Shown: positions 46,057-54,836 of the stretch, piece after piece
Position numbering within the stretch: the first letter of the stretch is position 1
Layout of the letters: each line of letters opens with the position of its first letter
From: Roseibium aggregatum IAM 12614
Lineage (GTDB): Bacteria; Pseudomonadota; Alphaproteobacteria; Rhizobiales; Stappiaceae
Direction of reading: 5' to 3'
Assembly (NCBI RefSeq): GCF_000168975.1
Contig: NZ_AAUW01000007.1
Coordinates: forward strand, 1-64,000
Length of the DNA stretch: 64,000 nucleotides
The notes under the pieces: generated by a model
Database searches by the model: none
What the model was told of the DNA's origin: nothing
What the model saw: only the letters and a program-made list of their open reading frames with translations
Translations under genes and position numbers: made by a program

Positions 46057-46479
46057 GTCTTTCTCCTCCCTCTGCCGGCCGCCCAGGGGCCGGATGCCGG
46101 TCCTCTTGAAAAGCAAATGGTTTCGCCTTCCACCGGCAACGTCGTGTCCGGACGCAAGAAGCGGCAGGACAGTTCACGTAGGCAAAGGGTGCGGAAGAGT
46201 GCGGCGCACACTCAAGGCTGCTTGCACAAACGGCCCGCTCGACCACACGGACGGCGGTCTGCCTTGCACGAATTGCGACAGTTTTATTGACGCATTCCGG
46301 GACGGAAACGGGCATAACCCTGGAAAGAAACTCTTAATTACAGAGACTTATGGCGGCTTTTTCGGATTTGAGCGGAAGTCGACCAAACGGCACTTCAATC
46401 ATGCAGGTTTGCACGAACGGCGTGTTTTCAGGCCCAGGATGCACTGCAACACGCAGAAGTTGCCGGACCCGGCCCCTTC
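46057..46479 (-). promoter_or_regulatory. coxM promoter region with three 13-bp direct repeats
   Basis: No gene is seen in this 423-bp gap. Three same-orientation copies of TTGCACRAAYKGC stand on the plus strand: TTGCACAAACGGC at 46222, TTGCACGAATTGC at 46264 and TTGCACGAACGGC at 46409. The first two starts are 42 bp apart, about four helical turns. The adjacent gene encodes a LytTR DNA-binding regulator, a class that typically binds direct repeats, so these are candidate CoxC sites. Core promoter elements were not resolved. Confidence 0.6.
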
Positions 46480-47742
46480 TTATTGGGCGGCCGCCGGTTG
46501 TTCATGCCCTGCATGGCTTTGAGGCCGGCTCTGGCCAATCGCCTTCAGACGCGCTTTCACCCGCCCCCAGCGAGATCGGCTGACAGGAACGCTTTGCGCA
46601 GACTGGCCTGCCAGAATAAGAACGCCGCCGTCGCCCGAGCGCTTGTAGCTGACAACGCGGCTGAGATTGACGATGTGACTGCGGTGAACCCGATTGAAGG
46701 TTCTCGGATCAAGTTGCTGTTCCGCCTCGCTGATGGACAGCGGGCAAAAGAACTCCCTGCTGCCGTCACATATCCGCGTGTAATGCGCATCCGCGTGGAT
46801 GGCGTAAATGTCCAGAACGCCAATCTTGGTCTTCTGACCGTCCCGCTCGATCGGCAGCATTCCCTTTGGAACAGGTTGACCTGGACGAACGGCTTGCGCC
46901 GCAGCCTGCAAGCCGGACGCGGATTTAACTGTTGCCGTTGTTGCAGGCGGCTCTGACGGAACGTTCTTTTTCTCACTGGTGTCGTGCAGTGTGTTCTCAA
47001 ACTCAGCTTCGATCTCCCGTGCGGAAACGCTCTGATCTTCGTGTGCGGGAACGAGAGCCAGAAGGAACAGACCCGACACCAGAAACGCAACACAGGAAAC
47101 AAGAATGGCGAGCATTCCAGGGCTCAAGGCCGGCGCAAGCCCCGCGGACAGCGGCTGCCGCGTTTCGTAGGTCAACCCGGCCATGGCCGTGTAGTGCATG
47201 GCGGAAATCGCGAGAGCCAGGACCGCTGCCGAAATGACAAGAGGAGGGCGGCGGCCAAGGCCAAAAAGCAGCCACATGGCGAGACCGGCAGCGTTGAAGG
47301 CAATCAGAAAACTGGCAAAGACGTAGGCCGGATCATGGTCCATGCGCAAAGACCCATGCAGAGCATACATACCGAGATAATGCATGGTGCAGATACCGCT
47401 TCCCATCACAAATGCGGAAAGGCCGAGCCGAACCGGCGTCAGACGCGCATTGCTGGCGGCAAAAACCGCAATGCCGACAACAAGAACACAAACGAGAAAC
47501 GACAACAGCGTCGGCAAGACAAGAAAATCGACAGCGACCGGCATTTGCGCTGCCAGCATGCCGACGAAATGCATGGACCAGATGGCGAGCGCTAGCGTCA
47601 GCGCGGCACCTGCGAGCAAAAGCCGCCGGCGCGGATCCACTGCGCTTCTCACCTGCACAGCAAGGTTCAAGCCTACAAAACTGCCCTGAAAGGCCATCAC
47701 CAGGGACAGCGCAACAAGCCAGGGCTCGTGCATCACCGACAT
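46480..47742 (-). CDS. coxC: MHYT-LytTR membrane regulator CoxC
   Basis: The product is 420 residues. The N-terminal about 230 form a seven-helix MHYT domain with three signature repeats, SMHFVGM, TMHYLGM and AMHYTAM, thought to bind copper and sense a diatomic gas. A Pro/Ala-rich linker leads to a C-terminal LytTR DNA-binding domain (IGVLDIYAIHADAHYTRICDG, CPLSISEAEQQLDPRTFNRVHRSHIVNLSRV). This is the architecture of CoxC/CoxH of Oligotropha, encoded upstream of coxM there as here. It likely controls the cox operon in response to CO or metal. Confidence 0.9.
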   Translation of the reverse strand: MSVMHEPWLVALSLVMAFQGSFVGLNLAVQVRSAVDPRRRLLLAGAALTLALAIWSMHFVGMLAAQMPVAVDFLVLPTLLSFLVCVLVVGIAVFAASNARLTPVRLGLSAFVMGSGICTMHYLGMYALHGSLRMDHDPAYVFASFLIAFNAAGLAMWLLFGLGRRPPLVISAAVLALAISAMHYTAMAGLTYETRQPLSAGLAPALSPGMLAILVSCVAFLVSGLFLLALVPAHEDQSVSAREIEAEFENTLHDTSEKKNVPSEPPATTATVKSASGLQAAAQAVRPGQPVPKGMLPIERDGQKTKIGVLDIYAIHADAHYTRICDGSREFFCPLSISEAEQQLDPRTFNRVHRSHIVNLSRVVSYKRSGDGGVLILAGQSAQSVPVSRSRWGRVKARLKAIGQSRPQSHAGHEQPAAAQ

Positions 47743-47972
47743 GCCGGCTATCTCCTCCCAGTAGCCGCCGCCGCATCGAGCGACGGTTCCTCCAGGTTCC
47801 GATGATAGGGGAAAGACAAATCCGCATCAAATTGCGAGTTAAGCCAAAGTCAGCATCGCTTTCGATTTCTAAATTCTCAATTTTTTGGAAAATTGCGGTG
47901 GAGTGCGGACAAAATCCACACCCGGAACCAAGCGCTCAAGTGGCTGGAAACATTTAAGGACAAAGAGGGAAA

Positions 47973-48062
47973 TGGCGGTGAGGGTGGGATTCGAACCCAC
48001 GGTACGCTCTCACGCACGGCGGTTTTCAAGACCGCTGCCTTAAACCACTCGGCCACCTCACC
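47973..48062 (-). tRNA. tRNA-Ser (UGA)
   Basis: A class II tRNA is read on the minus strand. Acceptor arms GGTGAGG and CCTCACC, discriminator G and an encoded CCA are present. The anticodon stem-loop is GCGGT-CTTGAAA-ACCGC with anticodon TGA. A long variable arm precedes the T arm GTGGG-TTCGAAT-CCCAC. The mature 3' CCA is in the DNA at 47973-47975. Confidence 0.97.
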
Positions 48063-48791
48063 AAACCGGTGCCTTGGCGGCCCGGCTGTTCAAACCGTTT
48101 CCTTTTTCTCAATCGGAAAGTCAAGCCGGAATCATCTGCATGAGGTTCAGGCTCGAGAAATCGTGTGGATGCGCGTGGCGGGAGGAGGCTCCTTTGGGAT
48201 GTTCCGGCGCCGCTTGCTTAGAAGGGGCAGGACGGGCAGCGCGAGCGCAGGAACATCGCCAAAGGGCAGGGGCCGCCGGTCCGGTGTCGTGGGCAGGGTT
48301 TTGAACCGGCGGCCTAAGCTGGAGGTGGGGTCCAGCGTTGCTGTGACAGGGCGGTCATCAGCAATGAGGACACCCTAGGCGGAATTGACAGGGCAGAATG
48401 TGACCTGGATCACATGTGGAGCGAATGACGATTTCTTCTCACCTGTGTTTTCAGCGCAACAGTAGAGGATCGGCAAATTGACGCAGCTTTTCTCCATATA
48501 TTTCAGACTGTTACACTCGTCACTCTTTAGGGGATGAGCGAAAAAACGCTCGAAAGCGGTGGAGCGTTGAAATTGGGCAACGGCGCGGCCTCGACGGACA
48601 GTTTACTTTGAAGTAATAAAACTACGCTTTAACAAGGGCATATGCGGGATGTATAGCGGGGGCTAGTGCATCTCGCGGGGACTGATCTGAAGATCGGAAC
48701 AATGCCTTGAAAACCGGCGCGGACCGAACCACGCGCCGGAATGATCGCGTCAGCTGCGGGGCCGCCAGCGCGTAATGAGTAGGACGGCAGT
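48063..48791. other. Long intergenic region between tRNA-Ser and rlpA
   Basis: No coding region is supported in these 729 bp. The GC-rich half nearest the tRNA has no evident structure. A near-consensus CRP-type palindrome lies at 48398-48415, and an AT-richer stretch follows near 48420-48660 that probably contains the rlpA promoter. Confidence 0.5.
48398..48415. promoter_or_regulatory. CRP/FNR-family operator-like palindrome
   Basis: ATGTGA-CCTGGA-TCACAT is a perfect 6+6 inverted repeat with the TGTGA-N6-TCACA core of CRP sites, extended by one base on each side. It is 377 bp upstream of rlpA, far for direct activation, so the target promoter is uncertain. Confidence 0.6.
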
Positions 48792-49967
48792 ATGCAAGGG
48801 ACAGGCGGGAAATCTTGCCGGGTGAATAACCAGGTGGCAGGAACGTCTTCAGGGGAACCGGCTGCGACGCTCGAGGGTAACTCGCGTCCGGGCCGCAAAC
48901 TCAGCGCCCAGTTGCGCACGGGGTTGATCGTTGCGGCCGCTGTTTCGGCCGTCGCAGCCTGTAGCAGCGCTCCACAACAGAAATCGAAATTCAGCCCGGA
49001 AAAATATGGCGTCAAAGGCAGCCCGCGCATGGTTGCGGAAGGTCAGCCCGTACCGAAAGGTGGCGGACGCTATATCGTCGGCAAGAAATACAAGATCGCT
49101 GGCAAGTGGTATTATCCGAAAGAAGATCCGGATTATAAGAGAACCGGTCTCGCTTCCTGGTACGGACCGACATTCCACGGCCGCAAGACCGCCAATGGCG
49201 AAATCTTCGACCGGAACTCCCTCACAGCCGCGCACACCACGATGCCGCTGCCGTCTTATGCCCGCGTAACGAACGTGGAAAACGGCCGCTCGATGATCGT
49301 ACGTGTGAATGACCGCGGTCCGTTCCATGGCAACCGCGTCATCGACCTGTCAGAACGCGCAGCAACCATGCTTGGCACCAAGAGCGCCGGTATCGGTAAG
49401 GTGAAGGTTGAATATGTCGGCCGCGCACCGCTGCACGGCCAGGATGATGCATTCCTGATGGCCTCCTACCGTGGCCCGGGTGCTGTCGAGCCAGGCGCGA
49501 CCATGCCTGGCACAATGCTGGCTCAAGCTGAACCAACGCAGGTTGCGCCTCAGCAGGCCGCACCGCAGGTCACTTTTGGTGCAGTGCCCGCTCCAAGTAG
49601 CCGTCCTTACATGACGACCGCGTCGTCCACGACAGCTTTCCGGGCTCAGCGGACCACAGTAACAGTTGCCTTCGACCCGGCACTGGCATTCGAAGCCGGC
49701 CGGCCGACCATCGAAGTTGCGTCGAACAATCGTTTCGAGCCGGTCGAATCGGCTTATTCGCCGTCCGGCCTGGCACCTGCGGAAGGAACGCTCGGTGTGC
49801 TGCGCGTCCCGGCTTCGGATACCTCCGCCGCTCTGGTCAACGGCAGTGCGATTTCCTCCTTCGCAGCGAACCGCCGAATTTCCGACGCACATTCGCTTCT
49901 CGCAAATGCTTCCGCGACGGGCCTTTCCATGCGGGAGCTGGTGGTCAAACTGGAAAACGGCGGCTAA
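48792..49967 (+). CDS. rlpA: Septal ring lytic transglycosylase-like lipoprotein RlpA
   Basis: The product is 391 residues. A basic N-terminal region leads to a hydrophobic segment ending in a lipobox-like AVAAC, so it is likely an outer-membrane lipoprotein. The double-psi beta-barrel core is clear: GLASWYGPTFHGRKTANGE, SLTAAHTTMPLPSYARVTNV, IVRVNDRGPFHGNRVIDLSE and GIGKVKVEYVG, with the His and Asp residues of active RlpA. The C-terminal about 170 residues are Pro/Ala/Gln-rich with no SPOR domain. The 56-residue leader before the lipid Cys is unusually long, and in-frame GTG codons suggest a later start is possible. Confidence 0.9.
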   Translation: MQGTGGKSCRVNNQVAGTSSGEPAATLEGNSRPGRKLSAQLRTGLIVAAAVSAVAACSSAPQQKSKFSPEKYGVKGSPRMVAEGQPVPKGGGRYIVGKKYKIAGKWYYPKEDPDYKRTGLASWYGPTFHGRKTANGEIFDRNSLTAAHTTMPLPSYARVTNVENGRSMIVRVNDRGPFHGNRVIDLSERAATMLGTKSAGIGKVKVEYVGRAPLHGQDDAFLMASYRGPGAVEPGATMPGTMLAQAEPTQVAPQQAAPQVTFGAVPAPSSRPYMTTASSTTAFRAQRTTVTVAFDPALAFEAGRPTIEVASNNRFEPVESAYSPSGLAPAEGTLGVLRVPASDTSAALVNGSAISSFAANRRISDAHSLLANASATGLSMRELVVKLENGG

Positions 49968-50013
49968 TAGGCCCGAAGCCGCGCCTGTATCGAAAAATAG
50001 GGCAAGCGGGTTT

Positions 50014-51219
50014 ATGGCCTCCGCACATTCTGTATCCGGCTTTCTAAAAGCGTCCCATCGTCTGTTGAGGCGAGGGGCGCTTTTTTCGTTCCTGGTCGTC
50101 GCATCCATTGCAGGACCCGCGCAGGCGGCCGAAACCATCGTGACCAAAGCTCCGATGGCTTTTCTCTATGAACCCGCGTCTGGCACCATCCTGTTTGCAA
50201 AGGAACCGGACCGTCCGTTCTCTCCTGGAGCTCTCGTCAAGGTCATGACAGCAGCGACCGTCTTCAAATCGCTCAAGGACGGTGACCTGAAGCTCGATCA
50301 GACCTGCAAGGTCAGCGAGCACGCCTGGCGGACAGGCGGCGCACCGTCAGGACGTGGCGCAACGATGTTCGCCGCCATCAAGTCTGACATTCCGGTTGAA
50401 GATTTGCTGAAGGGTCTGCTGGTGCACAACGGCAACGATGCCGCAATCGTGCTGGCCGAATGCCTTGACGGATCAGAAGAAGCCTTTGCGGTGCGCATGA
50501 CCGAGTTTGCACACGCCATCGGCATGAAGAACAGCCGTTTCGGGAACTCGACCGGATATCCGGAAGTGCCGAGCCAGACGACGGTCCGGGATCAGGCAAG
50601 GCTTGCGGAATATATTCTGGAGAGCCACGCCGATCTTTATCCGATGTTCGCAATCCCGGAATTCACCTGGAACAAGATATTCCAGCGCAACAAGAACCCC
50701 TTGCTTGGTGAAATCCGGAACCTCGACGGTCTGGGCGGCGGCAACGATGCTGAAGCCGGGTACTCCGGCCTTGGGTCTGTCGACAGGAACGGCCGCAGGG
50801 TAATAGCCGCAGTTGCCGGTCTGTCGTCGGACAAGCACCGGCTACAGACGCTCAAGGAAGTCATCGAAGGCGCCTGGGAATATTTCACCGTCCAGACGTT
50901 GTTTTCAGCAGGCGATGTTGTTGCCGACGGCCGTGTTTTTGGCGGCATTTCCGCAAGTGTGCCACTGGTTTCCGAAGAGGGTGTCAACGTGCTGCTACCG
51001 CTTGGCGGCACACTGGACTACCGGATTCGGGTCATCTACAACGGCCCGCTTGCCGCGCCCGTTCAGGCCGGAGAGAAAGTTGGCGAAATCCGCGTGATAG
51101 GCAAGGACGGCATCGTCTATCGTTCTCCCCTTGTAACCGGGGGCACGGTCGCGGAAGGCACCATGATCGGCCGCGCTCTTGACGGCCTGCAGGAACTTCT
51201 GTTCGGCTGGATCGGCTAA
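50014..51219 (+). CDS. D-Ala-D-Ala carboxypeptidase-family protein lacking its catalytic motifs
   Basis: The 401-residue homologue of DacA/DacF-type low-molecular-mass PBPs has a signal peptide ending near AGPAQA, a peptidase S11 domain and a C-terminal PBP5-like domain (VFGGISASVPLVSEEGVNVLLP). The fold is plain (SEHAWRTGGAPSGRGATMF, EFTWNKIFQRNKNPLLGEI), but all three active-site motifs are changed: SxxK is ALVK in SPGALVKVMT, SxN is NGN in LVHNGNDAA, and KTG is GGG in DGLGGGNDAEAGYS. It should neither acylate nor bind penicillin normally. It may be a structural partner, possibly of RlpA encoded 46 bp upstream. Confidence 0.9.
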   Translation: MASAHSVSGFLKASHRLLRRGALFSFLVVASIAGPAQAAETIVTKAPMAFLYEPASGTILFAKEPDRPFSPGALVKVMTAATVFKSLKDGDLKLDQTCKVSEHAWRTGGAPSGRGATMFAAIKSDIPVEDLLKGLLVHNGNDAAIVLAECLDGSEEAFAVRMTEFAHAIGMKNSRFGNSTGYPEVPSQTTVRDQARLAEYILESHADLYPMFAIPEFTWNKIFQRNKNPLLGEIRNLDGLGGGNDAEAGYSGLGSVDRNGRRVIAAVAGLSSDKHRLQTLKEVIEGAWEYFTVQTLFSAGDVVADGRVFGGISASVPLVSEEGVNVLLPLGGTLDYRIRVIYNGPLAAPVQAGEKVGEIRVIGKDGIVYRSPLVTGGTVAEGTMIGRALDGLQELLFGWIG

Positions 51220-51293
51220 ACGGTCCACAACGATTGCATTTGCTGTTAAAGCCGGTGACAAAGACCAACAAGAACAAGCGGAGCCGGGAACGG

Positions 51294-51980
51294 GTGTCAG
51301 GACATTTCATCACCTTTGAAGGCGGCGAGGGCGCCGGCAAATCGACACAGATCGCCCGCCTGAAAACCTATCTGGAAGGTATGGGCCAGTCTGTCGTTGT
51401 CACGCGGGAACCGGGTGGCTCGCCGGGCGCTGAAAAGATCCGGACAATGCTGCTGTCGGGCGGCGCAAAGGATCTCGGGCCGCGTGGGGAGGCAATGCTG
51501 TTTGCCGCTGCACGGGCTGACCATGTCGATACAACGATCAAACCGGCGCTGGAGCGCGGTGACTGGGTTCTTTGTGACCGATACGCTGATTCGACCTGGG
51601 TCTATCAAGGCGAAGCGGGTGTCGACCGCGAGTATCTGAAGCTGCTGGAAACGGCTGCGGTTGCCGGCGTTTATCCTGACCTGACAATCCTGATCGACGT
51701 ACCGGTAGAAATCGGACTTGGCCGGGTGGCCGAACGGTCCCGCACGGACAACAGCGGCGGACCGGACCGGTTCGAGGACGAAGACCTGAAGGTTCATCAG
51801 CGCAGACGCGAGCTGTTTCTGGAACTCGCAAAAATCGAATCCTTCCGATTTGCGGTCATCGACGGATCGAAGGGTCTTGATGAAGTCGCCGCCGCCATCC
51901 GGGAGGCCGTGCAGAAAACCTTCTCCAACGATCTGCCCCAGGCAAAGTCCACAACCAGCATTCCTGCAGAGGCGCATTGA
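51294..51980 (+). CDS. tmk: Thymidylate kinase
   Basis: Tmk phosphorylates dTMP to dTDP. The 228-residue product has P-loop FEGGEGAGKSTQ near residue 7, the TREPGGSPGAEKIR dTMP-binding stretch, the DR motif in LCDRYADSTWVYQGEA and a lid with RSRTDNSGGPDRFEDEDL. The GTG at 51294 gives the family's SGHFITFEGG start; a TTG at 51234 would add 20 basic residues. The stop overlaps the holB start by one base. Confidence 0.94.
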   Translation: MSGHFITFEGGEGAGKSTQIARLKTYLEGMGQSVVVTREPGGSPGAEKIRTMLLSGGAKDLGPRGEAMLFAAARADHVDTTIKPALERGDWVLCDRYADSTWVYQGEAGVDREYLKLLETAAVAGVYPDLTILIDVPVEIGLGRVAERSRTDNSGGPDRFEDEDLKVHQRRRELFLELAKIESFRFAVIDGSKGLDEVAAAIREAVQKTFSNDLPQAKSTTSIPAEAH

Positions 51981-53041
51981 TGGCCCGTGCCAATGAACCG
52001 ATCGACATTCCCGAGGTCGACGCCCTTCCGGGATATCCATTGCCGCACGAACGCGATCGACTGATCGGGCACGCCAAGACCGAACAGGCTCTGCTGGAGG
52101 CTTACAGGTCCGAACGGCTTCACCATGCCTGGATCCTCGGCGGGCCGAAGGGCATCGGCAAGGCGACGCTCGCCTTTCGCTTTGCACGTTTCGTAATCGC
52201 CAATCCCGACAGGTTCGGGCCGGAAGTCGCCTCAGCGCGGGATCTTGCCGTCATGCAGGACCATCCCGTTGCCCGGCAGCTCAAGGCAGGCGGACATCCG
52301 AATGTCCTGCATCTTCGGCGCCCCTGGGACGACAAGTCGAAACGGTTCAAGGCCGACCTGCCAGTGGACGAGGTTCGCAGAACCGTTTCCTTCTTCGGAA
52401 CCACAGCATCCGCAAAGGCGTGGCGGATATGCATCGTTGACGCCGCGGACGACATGAACATCAGTTCCGCCAACGCTCTTTTGAAGATCCTGGAAGAACC
52501 GCCGCAAAGGTGTCTGTTTCTGGTTTTGAGCCATGCGCCCGGGCGTCTTTTGCCGACCATCCGGTCCAGATGCCGGAGGCTCGATCTCGATCCGTTGACC
52601 GAAGAGGAAGTCGCCCAGGGCCTGCAGGACCTGTCAGGCGGTTCGGTTGCCTCGTCGGATGACCTTCGCGAACTGGCATTGACGGCAGACGGCAGCCTTC
52701 GCTCTGCAATCACTTTGCTCTCCGGCGATGGTCTGGCCATTGCCAAAGGCGTTCGTCAGCTTGCCGACCGGCCGCACCAGCTTGATCTGGCTGCAGTTCA
52801 TGCACTGGCGGATCTGGTTGCCGCGCGTGGCCAATCCGACAACTGGGAAAGCTTCCAGCACATCATGCAGATCTGGCTGCATGACCGCATGCGCCGGAAC
52901 CTTGCAAATGGCGTTCGAGATGCACACGGCATCGTCGAACTCTGGGAAAAGATGAACAAGGCGATCCGGGACGCGGACGCACTCAATCTCGACAAGAAAC
53001 AGGTCGTGCTGGATTTCTTCTTCGCACTGCGCGCCGCCTGA
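51980..53041 (+). CDS. holB: DNA polymerase III subunit delta'
   Basis: The 353-residue clamp-loader subunit has HHAWILGGPKGIGKATLAFRFARF (P-loop region), RTVSFFGTTASAKAWRICIVDAADDMNISSANALLKILEEPP and FLVLSHAPGRLLPTIRSRCRRLDLDPL, which are the delta' hallmarks with the SRC motif. It works with delta and tau/gamma to load the beta sliding clamp. The ATG overlaps the tmk stop. In many relatives metG follows holB; here a 149-bp gap leads straight to tatD. Confidence 0.94.
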   Translation: MARANEPIDIPEVDALPGYPLPHERDRLIGHAKTEQALLEAYRSERLHHAWILGGPKGIGKATLAFRFARFVIANPDRFGPEVASARDLAVMQDHPVARQLKAGGHPNVLHLRRPWDDKSKRFKADLPVDEVRRTVSFFGTTASAKAWRICIVDAADDMNISSANALLKILEEPPQRCLFLVLSHAPGRLLPTIRSRCRRLDLDPLTEEEVAQGLQDLSGGSVASSDDLRELALTADGSLRSAITLLSGDGLAIAKGVRQLADRPHQLDLAAVHALADLVAARGQSDNWESFQHIMQIWLHDRMRRNLANGVRDAHGIVELWEKMNKAIRDADALNLDKKQVVLDFFFALRAA

Positions 53042-53190
53042 CGGCCGCAACGCGTCTCAGGATTGCGCCAGAACAAGACGAAAATCACCGCAACCAGCCG
53101 TTCGTGACTTGGGTCAGATCCGATTCTCTTGTTAAAAGGCGGCTGAAGCACCTATATGCGCCTTACCAATCAAAGACATCCGGATCCCAA

Positions 53191-53997
53191 ATGCTCGTCG
53201 ACAGCCACTGCCATCTCGATTTCCCTGATTTTGACGGCGAACGCGCCGACCTGATCGCCCGGGCCAAAGCAGCCGGTGTGGAGCTGATGGTGACCATCTG
53301 CACCCATATCCGCAAATTCGACCAGGTGCGTGCAATCGCAGAAGAGTTCGAGGAAGTCTATTGCTCGGTCGGAACCCATCCCCACAACGCCGGGACGGAA
53401 CGTGGCATAACAGCCGACGAGATCGTGCAATTGACGAACCACCCCAAAGTGGTGGCGATTGGCGAAGCGGGCCTGGACTATTTCTACGACAAGGCACCGC
53501 GAGATGCACAGGCAGAGGGTCTGCGCATCCATATCGAGGCGGCACGGCGCACAGGCTTGCCGCTTGTCATTCATTCACGCGACGCAGATGACGACATGGC
53601 CGCCATCTTAAGAGAAGAAACGGGGAAGGGGGCTTTCCCTGCCCTTTTGCACTGCTTCTCGTCCGGCCGCGATCTGGCACTCACGGGTATCGAACTTGGC
53701 CTTTATGTTTCCTTTTCCGGAATCCTGACATTCAAGCGCTCTGAAGAGATCCGCGACATCGCTCGCGACCTTCCGGCCGACCGTTTGCTTGTGGAAACAG
53801 ACGCGCCTTATCTCGCCCCGCAACCGAAACGGGGCAAGCGGAACGAACCGGCCTATACAGCCATGACCGCAGCGGTTCTGGCGGAAACACGCGGTGTCTC
53901 AGAAGAAGAGATCGCCCGGCAAACCACAGACAATTTCTTCCGCCTTTTCAACAAGGTGCCCCGTCAGAACCAGCAGACAAAAGCGATTGCTTCATGA
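53191..53997 (+). CDS. TatD-family metal-dependent hydrolase
   Basis: The 268-residue TIM-barrel amidohydrolase has the TatD signatures MLVDSHCHLDFPDF (metal-binding HxH) near residue 1, AIGEAGLDYFYDKAPRD, VIHSRDADDDM, LHCFSSGRDLAL and LLVETDAPYLAPQPKRGKRNEP. Relatives are Mg-dependent 3'-5' exonucleases or deacylases. The frame is open to 53104, but the family start is the ATG at 53191. The last 4 bp overlap the MBL gene. Confidence 0.92.
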   Translation: MLVDSHCHLDFPDFDGERADLIARAKAAGVELMVTICTHIRKFDQVRAIAEEFEEVYCSVGTHPHNAGTERGITADEIVQLTNHPKVVAIGEAGLDYFYDKAPRDAQAEGLRIHIEAARRTGLPLVIHSRDADDDMAAILREETGKGAFPALLHCFSSGRDLALTGIELGLYVSFSGILTFKRSEEIRDIARDLPADRLLVETDAPYLAPQPKRGKRNEPAYTAMTAAVLAETRGVSEEEIARQTTDNFFRLFNKVPRQNQQTKAIAS

Positions 53998-54836
53998 CAT
54001 TGACGCTGACCATTCTCGGATGCGGTTCGTCCGGAGGCGTGCCGCGCGTCGGCAACGATTGGGGCGACTGTGATCCTACCGAGCCAAAGAACCGGCGTGG
54101 CCGGTGTGCGCTTCTTGTGGAAAAGCGTGTGGATAACAAGTGCACAACGGTGTTGATTGACAGCGGGCCCGACATCAGGTCGCAGTTGCTGGTCGCCAAC
54201 GTCGAGCACCTGGATGCGGTTCTATACACCCATTCCCATGCCGATCATTTGCACGGCATTGACGACTTGCGGGCCTTCTGGGTCCAGTCCGGCAAAAGAG
54301 TTCCGGTCTACATGGATGACGCAACCGCTGCGCGGGCCCTCACGGCATTCAGCTATTGTTTCGAAACGCCGCCAGGGTCCAACTATCCACCCATTCTTGA
54401 GCGGCATGATCTTCAGCCGGGCACACCCGTGACGATCAATGGAGACGGTGGCGCAATCACGTTCGAACCCTTCGAGGTCGTCCATGGAGAAATCAATGCC
54501 CTCGGGTTTCGAATTGGTGACACTGCCTATATTCCAGATGTTTCAGACATTCCGGAAAACAGCCTCAACCAATTGAAAGACCTTGATATTTTGATCCTGG
54601 ACTGCCTGCGCCGCAGGCCGCATCCGAGCCATTTTTGCCTGGCGGAAGCGCTCACCTGGACACGTAAAATTGCACCAGCGCGTGCCGTTTTCACCAATCT
54701 TCACAACGACTTGGACTACCATGTTCTGTCCGCCGAACTGCCTGAAACCATAGAGCCGGCCTATGATGGAATGATTTTGACTGCAGAAATTGCCGGCACT
54801 GGCAAAGAAACCGTTCTGTCGACAGATGGCTGGTAA
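53994..54836 (+). CDS. MBL-fold metallohydrolase (PhnP-like)
   Basis: The 280-residue metallo-beta-lactamase-fold protein starts LTILGCGSSGGVPRVGNDWGDCDP, with a Cys-bearing insertion as in PhnP phosphodiesterases. The metal motif is YTHSHADHLHGIDDLR, with later ligands in DILILDCLRRRPHPSH and FTNLHNDLDYH. It is probably a cyclic phosphodiesterase or related hydrolase of unknown substrate. It is translationally coupled to tatD (4-bp overlap) and overlaps recX by 11 bp. Confidence 0.9.
   Translation: MTLTLTILGCGSSGGVPRVGNDWGDCDPTEPKNRRGRCALLVEKRVDNKCTTVLIDSGPDIRSQLLVANVEHLDAVLYTHSHADHLHGIDDLRAFWVQSGKRVPVYMDDATAARALTAFSYCFETPPGSNYPPILERHDLQPGTPVTINGDGGAITFEPFEVVHGEINALGFRIGDTAYIPDVSDIPENSLNQLKDLDILILDCLRRRPHPSHFCLAEALTWTRKIAPARAVFTNLHNDLDYHVLSAELPETIEPAYDGMILTAEIAGTGKETVLSTDGW

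Noticed and set aside
47893..48378. 161-codon plus-strand frame across tRNA-Ser
   Set aside because: It reads through the tRNA on the opposite strand and has no coding features.
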